Below are positions 12,241-23,124 of a stretch of DNA of 64,000 nucleotides, in pieces. Under the pieces are notes generated by a model, which searched no databases, was not told where the DNA came from, and saw only the letters and a list, made by a program, of their open reading frames with translations. Numbering within the stretch: position 1 is the stretch's first letter; the number at the start of each line of letters is the position of its first letter. This stretch comes from Adiantum capillus-veneris (Eukaryota > Streptophyta > Polypodiopsida > Polypodiales > Pteridaceae). The stretch lies in the NCBI GenBank assembly GCA_014529385.2, contig CM043964.1:8381497-8445496 (forward strand), written 5' to 3'. The position numbers were made by a program, and so were the translations under genes.

Positions 12241-12438
12241 TCTCTTCTTCTCGTGTATGTGTGTGTGGGTGTGTGTGTGTGCCAATAAAAAGAGAAAAAT
12301 GGTATAACCTTTCTATCACCCAAGTGTGGTAGATTGGTTATGCCATTTCCCTCTTGAATAACAGGTCTTGAGTTCAACTCCTCGTCGGCTAGATCTTTAA
12401 GGTCTCTTGAATTAGTTTCCTACAATGTTAAATTAAAC
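12241..12438 (+). repeat. tRNA-like SINE-like unit, copy 1
   Basis: The unit contains a pol III-like A box at 12327-12338 (TGGTAGATTGGT) and a B box at 12370-12381 (GAGTTCAACTCC), 32 bases apart. This is the spacing and wording of a tRNA gene or tRNA-derived SINE. A GT-rich stretch and CCAATAAAA precede it and an AT-rich tail follows. The sequence around the boxes does not fold into a clean cloverleaf by eye, so a SINE relic is likelier than a working tRNA. Confidence 0.5.
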
Positions 12439-12640
12439 TCTCTTCTTCTCAGGTGTGTGTGTGTGTAGGTGTGTGTGTGTGTGCCAATAAAAGGAGGAAA
12501 ATGGTATAACCTTTCTATCACCCAAGTGTGATAGATTGGTTATGCCATTTCCCTCTTGAATAACAGGTCTTGAGTTCAACTCCTCGTCGACTAGATCTTT
12601 AAGGTCTCTTCGGATAGTTTCCTACGACGTTAAGACTCTC
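12439..12640 (+). repeat. tRNA-like SINE-like unit, copy 2
   Basis: This is a near-identical tandem copy of 12241-12438, about 200 bp downstream. It keeps the A-box-like TGATAGATTGGT (12529-12540) and B-box-like GAGTTCAACTCC (12572-12583). The two copies share a TCTCTTCTTCTC start, and a third such start at about 12634 leads into a CT microsatellite, suggesting duplication by slippage or unequal exchange. Confidence 0.5.
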
Positions 12641-12651
12641 TTCTTCTTCGT

Positions 12652-12653
<2 letters not shown>

Positions 12654-12726
<73 letters not shown>

Positions 12727-12796
12727 TCCTCTCTCAATGTGTGTGTATGCATTCTTTGTTTATGCATGTGTGTGTGCGTTTTTTGTTTATGCATGT

Positions 12797-12861
<65 letters not shown>

Positions 12862-12869
12862 AAAACACA

Positions 12870-12955
<86 letters not shown>

Positions 12956-13062
12956 GGGGGAGAGAAAGAGGGGAAGGGAACATGAGAGTGAGGAGAGGGA
13001 AGGAGCATACCTGGCTCTTCTTCCTCTCCTTGTGTGTCTGTGTGTGTGTGTGTGTGTGTGTG
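12654..13062. repeat. Compound microsatellite cluster (CT)n, (CA)n, (GT)n, (GA)n
   Basis: (CT)n at 12654-12721, (CT)n at 12799-12846 followed by (CA)n, (GT)n at 12871-12938, (GA)n at 12939-12952, and a short (GT)n near 13029-13060. Long frames across it are only dipeptide translations of the repeats. Confidence 0.95.
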
Positions 13063-13174
13063 GAGAAGAAAGAGAGAGAGAGGGAGAGCGCGGGTTACCT
13101 TTGCTTGCTTGAGTTTTCGGATGCTCTCGGTTATTTTTTTACCCCTGTCGGCATCGCTATAGGCGTCGCTATGA

Positions 13175-13206
13175 GCGTCGCTAAGTTACTTGTAACTTAG
13201 CGACGC
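13175..13206. repeat. Perfect 15-bp inverted repeat with 2-base loop
   Basis: GCGTCGCTAAGTTAC at 13175-13189, spacer TT, then its exact reverse complement at 13192-13206. Preceding bases repeat related words (GCATCGCTAT, GCGTCGCTAT). It could be the core of a small MITE or a transcript hairpin. Confidence 0.85.
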
Positions 13207-13500
13207 CGTGGGTTTTCACATTTGAGCGTTGCTAATATTAAGTACCTCTTGAAGTGAGATGCTAGCACTTGGTTTGACTAGATCTCTATCTCAGGATATG
13301 AAGAAAAACAAGAAGGAAATTGTTTATCATTTCAAGAAAAAAAAATTGGACCCCCAAAACACCCAAAAGCTATGGCAAGACACCCTTTCTCACAAACAAA
13401 AAGACTTAGATGACTATTATATGTATAAAACAGAGTTTCTATGTTTGGGTTGTATGGGTGAGAAAGGTTGCTAACCATGGTGATTGTGCATAGTTGGTCT
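13207..13500. other. Unassigned spacer before gypsy remnant
   Basis: A 71-codon plus-strand frame at 13259-13474 is Lys-rich with no known motif; it may be decayed gag. Nothing else is seen. Confidence 0.3.
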
Positions 13501-14900
13501 CTTTCCCACATTGAAGATAAAATTTGAGGCGTCTGCACTTGCTACCTTCGATGCAGCTGAAACTAGGACTATTGAGAAGTATAGAAAACTCAAGTGCCTA
13601 AGGGGAGATGTACCAATAGAGGTTCCTATACCTAAGGAAAAAATTACAAGCATCAACATCTAGAGAGATTCCTGAGGTAACAACTAAGGTGATTGAGAAG
13701 ATAAATGAGTCCTTTAGCAACTTGTCAATTCACCTTGCACAAGTTGTAGAACCCAAGGGACAAGCAAAGAAAGCAGAAGAGCAAGAGCCATGACCTAGGT
13801 GACTTTTGCAATGTTGGAATTGCATAGAGTCTAGACATGGATGTATAGTTGTCCTTGGACCCGTGGGGATCCACGGAGACCTAACTTGACTTACCCAGTG
13901 ATGAATGCAGGTGAAGGAACTAGCCAACAACCACAGCTTCTACAAAGGACAAATGGAGCAAGACCACCTCCATGAGGAGTGGAAGGACTTTCACATTTAT
14001 CAGTACAAATGTGCATGTGGTAGAGGTGACAAATTCAAATGAGGTTGACATGGAAGCAAATGGAATCAAGCATGGCCATGAAAAAGGTTAGGAGAAATAA
14101 GGAGTCATGTCCCAAAGTAACCATGGAGGTCAAGAGAAGAAGGCAAAGGAGACCAAGGAATCCAAGAGGAGTTGACGTTGTATCAACCTCCAAGAGTTCC
14201 TCCTTGGACATGGTATGGATCCATAAAACTTGTTGGAAGACATGAGAGGTAAGGGTCGTAATATCTCATGGCCTCAATTTCTTGCATTATGCCCACAAGT
14301 TAGGAGGGATTTAACAAAGACAGTTAGCACTAGGAGAAAGGTACAAGAGAGTGTGCTTGTTGTAAAGATTGCACAAGCTGAAATGAATAGGATATTACAC
14401 ATGTGCTAGATTGTTACATCAAAGGAAGGTTGGTTAGGAAAGATCTAGTGGATGGGGGTGCACAAATTTGCATCATGACATAAGGACTTATGCAAAGACT
14501 AGACATGCACATCCATGAGACACCTAAAACCAGTGAAAATGGCAAACAATAGCAAGGCTAGGCGCATAGCAAATTGTAAAAATGTATTTGTGGAAGCCTT
14601 TGGCATTAACAATGCTCTGAGTTTTTATGTTATGTCGACCAAGGGAAGTGGCTATCCATTTATCTTAGGAAGACCATGGCTAATGAAAATGGGAGCTTTG
14701 CAAGATTGGGAAAGTGGGAAGCTAAGGTATCATAGTTGACTTGACAATCGTTTTGATGCTTGGTTTGAAACTAGATGGCAAGGGCCATACATATCCAACA
14801 AGGATTTCAATTCAAGTTACTATTCAGCTTATGGACTTGAATGGTAAATATCACTATAGGAAGGTAAACGGATATCGCCTAAAGCCCTATTTGAGTGGGC
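13500..14900 (+). pseudogene. Ty3-gypsy remnant: gag end, protease, tail of integrase
   Basis: Many short frames together read as a decayed gag-pol. A possible CWNC zinc-knuckle relic lies near 13810. ISWPQFLALCPQVRRDL..TVSTRR near 14270-14330 is the segment that precedes the protease in plant gypsy elements. DLVDGGAQICIM near 14445-14480 carries the aspartyl active site. After a frameshift near 14510, PVKMANNSKARRI, FYVM and YPFILGRPWLMKMG (14515-14739) complete the retropepsin. Directly after comes QLMDLNGKYHYRKVNGYRLKPYLS (about 14825-14895), the very C-terminus of integrase. RT, RNase H and most of integrase are therefore deleted. Confidence 0.7.
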
Positions 14901-17208
14901 TAATGATATCCGTTTTTTGGCTATTCAAAATTTCCATAGTGAGCTACCTCACCCTATCAAATCACTCAAACACTGTGGTTATCCTCAGCCTTTCATTGTA
15001 CATAGGCGTGTGTGAGTTACGAGACTTTCTCCATATCTCCTAAAAATCCTCAATTAGCTAGGCACTAGGCTAGTTGAGACAAAAAAATAAATAGAATAAA
15101 AAAGAAAAGTATATTATGGCCTCTTTGAGTGTAAATATTTTATTGTATATAGGCCCTAAATATAGGGATTTTTTATAATTATTTTGGTATTTTATTTAAA
15201 TATTTATACCTAGTTGTGTGTTTTATTAGGCTATGTATGCCTTCTTTTATCCTCTTGAACCATAAGTATACTTTTTTTGCCAATGTGTACACTCTCTAAT
15301 CTCATAAATATTTTTCTCTTTTATACCAATCACCTCCTCATTTTTATCCTCACCCTTGTGAAAACCAAAAAAATAGGCTCCTACTCCCTTAGTGACTTTT
15401 ATTATATAATTCTCATTTACTTGCATACTTTTCCTCTTTCACCCAAAATACTACAAAAGAGGGATCATATCCTATGATCTCAATATCTTATTCTATATCC
15501 ATAATTATTTCATATTTTTTTTATTACGTACTCATTATTCTAACATCGTGTGCTCGTTGAGCTAAAATCAATGAATATTCCATACAGGCTAGTCCCACCA
15601 TGTATATATCTCTTTATTCACGAATAATCCTCCTCCATGCATGTGTAAAGATAACTTGGATGCTTTGTATCATGATACGAAAAAGGAGGGGCTCACTCTT
15701 GGATGCATTGTGCAAATTCAACAAATGAGGGGGCCACTAAAAGACTTTTGCAGGCATAAAAAGCAGGCTTTTCGGTGGGATTTTTAGTGCCTATCTCCGC
15801 TTGGAATTTAAAGAAATTACCAACAAACAAAATATAGCCCAAAGTTGATTAATCAACTCAATTTTGTGCATACTTTTAGAGCTACCATTGGTGGGATATG
15901 AATTTTATGGTGGACCCCTGTCTGTCCACTTTCTCTCACAAGTCACCCCTAGTCTTCTCTCACTGCTCTTCACACTTCTATACACACACACACACACACA
16001 CTCACCCTCCTCCTCCATCACCAAAACCTGCACCTTTCATGTCTCCTTTTATCTTCTTTACCATTTCCATCTCTCCCTTACTCCACAGCTCAAAAATTAC
16101 AATCTCTACACACATACAGCTCCATTTCTCTCTCTAGAATCAAATTCATAATATCATAACCTCCTCATCCGGTCACAAAAAAGAAAAAATTAGAAAATAA
16201 TCAAGCTCAAGCTCTACAAAAGGAGGAGTTTGATCATGGAAAATTCAACTTTTCCATGGTCACAAGAAGTACACCGACAGAGTTCTACAACCGCTTCATT
16301 CACTGGAGCAGAAAGGTGAAAATTTTCCTTTTCATCTTGTGGTTTCTATCAAATTGTTTATATTCTCATCGTTCTCCTAAATTTTATCATTGTATAAATC
16401 ATGAAATGCACCTTGAGTGCATATGCCATGTAATTTTACTCCATCCTACTAACTACAAACTACTAACACTAATGACTAACCCTTCTTGTAAATTGCACCC
16501 TCTACTATCTACTAGAGTAGGCACCTCTAAGTTACTCACCTCTCTATACTTTGACTCTCAATAATTCTTCCCCTTGATCCCACATCCATGTTACTCAAGG
16601 GATAAGGAACACCAACTCCCATTTTGAAAAATAAAAATATTTCATAATCTTTTGTATTGACAATAAAATTGATTAGGTCTAATCCTAATCAAAGCTATCA
16701 AAAACCTATAAATAGAGCCCATTCCTCTTTGTAAGCAGGGATCTCTACATTGTTGCTCACTGCTTTGAGCATACCATTGTCCATCTTAGTTGTAGGGAAA
16801 AAGAGTAAGATCTCTATACACCATTACTTGTGGTGTATATGAAAGCTTCTTTGAGCTAGTTGTAGCATTGCAAGGGAGTGAGTGATTGTTAACTTCCAAT
16901 CAAAGTTGTCTCTACTCCTGCACAGCAATTGAATCAATAAGTTGGGTGTAACCGCGGTTCAAATCTCTCTTGAGTCTGTCCAATTCACGCTTGGCAAGTT
17001 CATCTCATTTGGTTTAAGGTGACGTGTTTTCATTTTGAGATTCTTTTTTAGTAATTTCTTGTATGTGACTCAAGAGATCTTGTGTTTGTTTTGTTGCTGG
17101 GAAAACGTTACAAGAGGGTTGTATAGTGATAGGGTTCCCATAAATCTAAGATAATGTGTAGATCGCAACATCATCAAACTTAATTGTGTCTCTTGACTCT
17201 CCTCCAAG
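14901..17208 (+). other. Probable 3' end and LTR-like region of the gypsy remnant
   Basis: AT-rich and non-coding. A purine-poor stretch with TTAGCTAGGCACTAGGCTAGTTGAGAC-like wording at 15053-15078 resembles the region after pol in Tat/Athila-type elements. A good TATA box (CTATAAATAG, about 16706-16715) is followed by a CT-rich leader-like sequence, as in LTR promoters. A short (CA)n lies near 15980. No second copy of the repeat is in the window, so LTR ends cannot be set. Confidence 0.35.
16706..16715 (+). promoter_or_regulatory. TATA box of an LTR-like promoter
   Basis: CTATAAATAG in an otherwise AT-rich context, followed by transcribed-leader-like sequence. Probably the U3 promoter of the decayed gypsy element. 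Confidence 0.4.
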
Positions 17209-17255
17209 TTGTTTATGCATTCACGTCAATCATTTAAATTGGAGATTAATTCTTG

Positions 17256-17262
<7 letters not shown>

Positions 17263-17338
<76 letters not shown>
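17263..17338. repeat. (CT)n microsatellite, about 76 bp
   Basis: Uninterrupted CT repeat. Confidence 0.95.
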
Positions 17339-17341
<3 letters not shown>

Positions 17342-19795
17342 GGTGTTTGGTGTGTATATTTGTAGCATTGATATTAGTGTTAGTGCACCCTTCCTTGTCC
17401 CTCGTATTGCTCAGGGATTCTCCTCTTTGAAGTCCTAGTTTTCTCTATAAGTAGGTGGCTCCCCTTCACTTGTCATTGGCTCTAGGTTTGTTGTGATTTC
17501 TTTTGTTTGTGGTCGCCCCAGTCCCAATTGAGTAGCACGAGAGCCTTGAAGGGTGTTTAGAGGTCACCTCTCTTGTTGCCCGCCCCGGACCGCCTCAATA
17601 CCATGTAGAAAAGTGCTTTGCGCATACTCTATGCAAGATAGGAGAATAGAGGAGACGGTGTAGAAAGAGAACATGACAACAAATGTGTTGTGTTTATCGG
17701 GTCGTAGCTCTTTGTATTACATGGGTTTCCATTTTGGCTCACCCTTCTCTTATTTTATTTTTTCTAAGTTATTACTATTTAAAACAAAAATCATAAACAT
17801 CAATTAGAACAAGAACAAAATCATCAAGGGGAAAATTGTTTTGTGTTGCAATGTACTTTTAAGCAATATACAAAGAATTTAAAGCCTCTAATGCATGGAC
17901 ATATATGATTCTAATGCATGGACATATATAAGAAGGGCTGGACAAGAATAATATTGTTGCGCCTACATGCATTTGTTCTTCTGACACCTCTTCTTTGTCT
18001 TTCTTGGTGAGCCTTGCTATATAACATCTATAGAATATAGCAAGACATATGCAAATTTTCATTTATCATCTCGCGTTGAAGGGAACAAGAGCATGACTAA
18101 TTTGGCAAGGGTGGCACTGCGTGAAATGGGTATACATTTTAAAAATGCTATAATTTTTATCAGAGGAGACAAAGTTAAGTGCGTCAATTATTAGAGATCA
18201 TGGGGATGGTTACAGTTGAGATTATATTAAAGCGAGGTTGTACTACTATGTCTTCTGATGAATGTTTTCTTTGGTATACGTGCTACATATAAATTCTTGC
18301 AGCCAAAAAGTATTTCAAATTTATTTTTTTCATCAACTGGTTGGTAGCATAGATTACGACTCGCGTTTTTGACGGTGGAAGTCAAGTGTGTCTTGCCTTT
18401 ATTCTTTTGTAGTTATTCCTAGTAAAGTGCATGTGGACAATGATACATGTAACTTCACCTTTTGTGTTTTGTGTTATGGCATGACAATGCATGTTGCACT
18501 ATTTGCCACACTGATTGTCAAGTCGATGTTTTCAATTTATCATGCAGCGCATGCCAATTGTGATCAAATCTAGCAAGTTGAACTTAGGGTCTACGAGCCA
18601 CTACTGAAGGACATTTATATTATTCGTGTTTTTCTTTATTTCAAATTTTGTAATGTCAGTTTGATTGTACAATTTATTCAAGGAATGGTTGTTATCGTGT
18701 AGATGCAATGCTACTAAGTCTTGTTGTTGTCGCTCCGATGACAAAGCGCCCAACAATAATACATAAGTGAGGATAGTGGGTCATTTGTTTGTCGACCTTG
18801 TTTATCACTATATAAGTGGTGTATGCCACCGCACAGGAGGGACATATTTCTAGACTTGTGAGCACAGATGTCACATTGCATGCTCCAATTTTTATACAAT
18901 GTAGTAATTCAAACCATGACCTAGCATATGGACTATAAGCTAGTTTCAAGTTGGCTGCACTTTGCCTTCTAGCTTATTAACTTCCTTTGCTTCAGTTTAT
19001 TGGGATCTCAATTTTAGAACTATACGCTTGATATCGATCAACATCTACACATGTTAAGTACACACGTAACTCTTTGCATACGGTTGCTAGCCAATGCATG
19101 TGATGTATTATTGTACCGACTACACAAGTAGTGAATGCATGTGGTGTATCACAGTAGTGAATTCACCTTGTGCATCTTTACTTTAGCTCTATATAATTGA
19201 TATTATACTAGGTGTCTAATAATTGATGCCATACTATACATGTCTTCGTCTCTCCTATATCAGGTGTCAGTATGAAGTTCTCAAGACCTACAAGATTACA
19301 GTCAAGCATAATGCAAAAAATTCTAAAACAAGAAAAAAGATAAAGCATGAATGAACTGCAACAATAAATGAGGTGCTTTACAAACCTGCAATATTGTACT
19401 ACTGCTTTTTAATTGTCTAATTTACAGGCCAGTATTTGAGTCTAACTACAAAAAATCAATGTGACTAGTTAAACATATCCTCTTGCAATGAAATGCGACA
19501 GATTGAAAGTGCAAAGTATGCAATGCATATCTCTCCAAAAAATTATAAGAAACGGAAGCCGTGTGTTGCCCCGTACCGTTTATGTGTGGATCCCTCAGCC
19601 AAGAAAACACATGCGCATGGGAAATTGAATACCGATAATGGACCTTGCAGTGTTATCGAGCTGGAGTTGCACTTGTGCAGTTGGTATGTGCAGTGTTATG
19701 AATATATTCCGTCCTTCTGCAATTGGAATGTGCAGTGTTATGAATAAATGTCCTCCTTGCAACTTTGTGTTCTATGTCCTTTGATCACTGTTACC

Positions 19796-19797
<2 letters not shown>
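17339..19797. other. Long unassigned stretch
   Basis: About 2.4 kb with no recognised gene, TE domain or structured repeat. Frames are short. A doubled phrase (CTAATGCATGGACATATAT) occurs at about 17889 and 17911. A doubled TGTGCAGTGTTATGAATA occurs near 19688 and 19730. Confidence 0.35.

Positions 19798-19841
<44 letters not shown>
19798..19841. repeat. (CT)n microsatellite, about 44 bp
   Basis: CT repeat with one CCC interruption near its start. Confidence 0.9.
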
Positions 19842-19847
<6 letters not shown>

Positions 19848-19881
19848 TGTAAGCTACTTCGATCAGCAATAATGTCTTCTT

Positions 19882-20104
19882 TGCCTCCTTACTGACTAAC
19901 CCGCATTATGTATCAAGATTCCTAACTGCACATGATAATGGGAATCTTGAGGTGGACATCCCCATAGCAAAAGGCACCATAGTCAATCTGATCATCAATA
20001 ATCACTACTATTACGTGACGCTCATGGGCATTAGTACGGGTGGCGTTCCGCTCAATGTCATTCACCTTCAAAATAGAGCCAAAAAGTGGGGATGTCATAT
20101 TTAG
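19882..20104 (+). pseudogene. Fragment of a nepenthesin-like aspartic protease
   Basis: One frame reads SLLTNPHY and, further on, HYYYVTLMGISTGGVPLNV. Plant A1 aspartic proteases have a TPLLTNP segment followed by YYV.L.GISVGG..L.I in the C-terminal half, just before the second active-site Asp. That second Asp (DSGT) is not seen downstream, and an unrelated stretch separates the two motifs. It is a fragment at best, possibly captured by a transposon. Confidence 0.4.
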
Positions 20105-21289
20105 GATTTATGAGGTCCATCCTACCTTGCATTCAGCTGTCTACTAGGCAATATTGTGGCAAGTTATGACCAACTAGAACTTGCAAATGCCCCACGTTAT
20201 ACTTCTTGACATATCAACCTATAGTTCAAGGCAACACGACGCAGAATTTGTTAGTCCGTTTGAGGTATGGTATTTCCAAGGGGTTTCAATCAAGTATCAA
20301 TTCTCTTCAACACCGCTCGAAGGTGAGGGTGTAATGAGTGTGTTTTTGTGGCCATAGAGACGATATACTCAAGCTCATCACCAACAATTGGAAAAGATCT
20401 GTTGATGCCTTTGACAACGATCTCACTTTCAAGAGTAGTAGATTTGTTTCTTGCATTAAGAGTCCGCTTCTGAACTTCCATGAGTCCCATGCTTTGAGCA
20501 GTAATGAGCAAAAAACAACTGTAAATATCCATCGATTTTGGGCCTCCAATAACCACTTTTCGCTTGGAGAGGGCGCAACAGCCATCCATTAGAAACTAAT
20601 ATCTCTAGTCAAAAGATGCAACTTGAAAGCTGTCAAGGTGTGATCCCTCCAAAAGATTCAGAAGTCAGATTATTTTGACATTAAATTTTTAGATAGGCTA
20701 TCAACAAAGCTAGACGAGGCGTGCGACTGAAGCCGATGGCTTATCAGACCATGACTTGCACTATAAGTGGAAATATTTTCGAATGCCTTTCTGCCAACAT
20801 TGAGTTGTCTACCACTAAACCCTCACACTCTCTGCTAAAAGTGCAAGCAGCTAGCACTGAAGCCGCTAGCTTTTCTCCCTCATGTCCACTTTGACGTTTA
20901 CTCTTTCCATTTCTTCAGCCTCTGTCGTCTGCATCGCCAACAACCTGATAGCATCAACAAAAAATGTGACGAACGGGCTGCAAAGGCAATGAGTTTTGGT
21001 GATTCAACTCCAGATTAGGCCAACTGAACATCAATTGAAATCTGATATCTTTGGTTTCAGTAGCACTAGAACAGACCCCTACCATGGGTGGATTGCACAA
21101 AATATATGATCTTTGAGAGTGTTCATCACTTTGACAAGCATCCAAAGTACCCTCCAGCTTGATGCTCTGTGAAATACAGCAAGGGTTTGAAAGGTCTCCG
21201 ATACTCCTTTCTAGTTCTACCCGGCTTGTTGCTACACGAGAAAAATGCACAAAAACGAGTTGGTGTGAATCTTGAGGATTAGGCATGGG
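20105..21289. other. Unassigned stretch
   Basis: Overlapping 84-99-codon frames on both strands at 20290-20592 show no known motif. The rest shows nothing recognisable. Confidence 0.3.
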
Positions 21290-22650
21290 GACCTACTGCA
21301 TATCATTCCCATCAACATTGAAGGATGGCCGAGGGAACAGGGTTGTTGAATCTGCATGAGCTATACTTTGAGCCGCATAATGCTTGCCATAACTAGTTGC
21401 ACTTGCAAAAATAAGCTGAGTAAGGTAGTGGAAGTTGGACATACACTTCAACTCGCAAATATTTAAGCCCGTATCAACATCTTGGGTAGAGCTACATGCC
21501 TTCAACATGTATGTATAGGTAATTGCATATGGTCAAAGACCCTCAATTTGCATTCGCTGAAAACAGCCCTAGCCCTGTGTTGTGTGTATCCTGCAATCAA
21601 TGCATGCAGGATATGGAAACAAAGTGAACACATCTCGTGTCATACCAATGTTGGACATCTATCAAAACATCTAAGAGCGTCATAAAAAAGCTTATGTTGG
21701 GTGTATCTTGCAATCAGTGAATTCCAAGAGACTGCATGGATCCCTGAATGGAAGCCTGTTGAATATCTCTCGTGCTTCTTTCACACTTTGCAAACATATC
21801 AAGCAAGGAGTTGGCAGTAACAATGTCTCTTTCTAAAAATCGAACATTCAAAATCTTAGCATGTATCTGTTGGCCCTTGTATGGAGAACATCTTACAAAC
21901 TACATCTTTCAAAGCATATGATAGCCTTGTTCCACATCTCATAGTGAGTATACGCTATCATAAGCGTATTCCATAAAATCACATCTCGTATTTCCATATA
22001 CTGGAACACCTTTTGAGCACTACCAAGTACATTACAATTAGCATACATATCCATCTATGCATTGGAGACAAGAATGCTTTTTCCTTACAAATTCTCTTCA
22101 ATAATCTGAGCATGCAGTTCGTGACCCGTTATTATTGCTACCCCATTGATACCACAAGATTTCAAGGTACAAGCAAAAGTAACAAAATTTGGATAGAGAC
22201 CCTTGTTTTCCATCTCCTTCATATACTCAAATGCTTCCTAGCAAAGACCATGTCCAATAAGCACATTCAAGGTGAAAATATCCTGAACAACAAGTTTGCA
22301 AATACTTCTTACGCTTTTTCAGCGCGCCACACCTAGCCTATATATCAAGCAACACAGTACCCACAACAACATCCTGTTCCAACAAGCCGCTCTTGCGAAG
22401 TTGAGCATGTATGAGTTGTCCCTTGTCCATTACACCTCTACCGGCACATAGCTTTGATATGCAAGTAAAAGTGCCTGCACTTAGAGACAACAGACCATGG
22501 CATTGCAATTCATAAATACAAGTAATTTGTTTGTCGAGATGCCCATCCTGCACAAAAGCAGAACTTTCAAGAAACTCCCATCTGTCTTGTATAAGTCTCG
22601 TTGGGCAGAACCATTGTGTGCTAGTTTTCCTTGTTGCATATAGTTGCATG
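21290..22650 (-). pseudogene. PLS-type pentatricopeptide repeat (PPR) protein, decayed
   Basis: Reading leftward from 22650 in three frames gives successive PPR units. They include TFTCISKLCAGRGVMDKGQL then IHAQLRKSGLLEQDVVVG; YMKEMENKGLYPNFVTFACT then LKSCG and HELHAQIIEENL; MDMYANCNVLGSAQKVFQYM then EIRDVILWNTLMIAYTHYE; GQQIHAKILNVRFLERDIV then NSLLDMFAKCE; and SWNSLIARYTQHKLFYDA. A last trace (MLKACSSTQDVDTGLNICEL) is at 21508-21293. The 35-residue periodicity and the LLDMFAKC/SWNSLI phrases are those of organelle-targeted RNA-editing PPR proteins. At least four stops and several frameshifts break it. No E or DYW end is visible. Confidence 0.8.
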
Positions 22651-22909
22651 CCTTTGATGAATGATTAGGAGAATTCTTGTGAAAGAAATGCTCGCTGTCC
22701 TGTTGTCCTTGAGTTTCCAAACTTGTCGCTCTCTTGCCTCATTCCCTGGCTTCCTGCAGCCTGCGTTCGCATCGATAATATTGTTGCAGCGTGCTTTATT
22801 TGTCATGGCCGTATGATCCGGGTATAGGGCAAGGGCCTAGATCATGCCAAGTGGCCAGCTCTAGGCTCAAATGAGTATAAAAGCCCATTAAGGATCACCA
22901 AGTAAACAT

Positions 22910-22916
<7 letters not shown>

Positions 22917-22955
<39 letters not shown>

Positions 22956-23124
22956 CAACCCTGTCTCTTAGACATTGCAGCAGGAACTGCATTCAGGCAC
23001 AGAATCGTGCGGCAGCAGTTATGACCATGAATAGTGCAAATTCCATGCGCTGGGGCCGCACTGGTGCAAGCGGCTGCGAAGTCTCCTTGCAAGTGCCAGT
23101 AGTGGATGGAAACGACAATAACGT
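22917..23124 (+). repeat. Dispersed repeat, copy A: CT tract plus Mei2-like exon 1
   Basis: Begins in (CT)n and (CG)n (22917-22956) and runs through CAACCCTGTCTCTTAGACAT to GACAATAACGT. Copy B at 32034-32310 matches it almost throughout, starting with a longer CT tract. The shared sequence stops in both at AATAACGT. Confidence 0.9.

Noticed and set aside
12300-12400. Functional tRNA gene
   Set aside because: Box-like motifs are present but no convincing cloverleaf or anticodon arm could be drawn, and the unit is tandemly duplicated with GT repeats.
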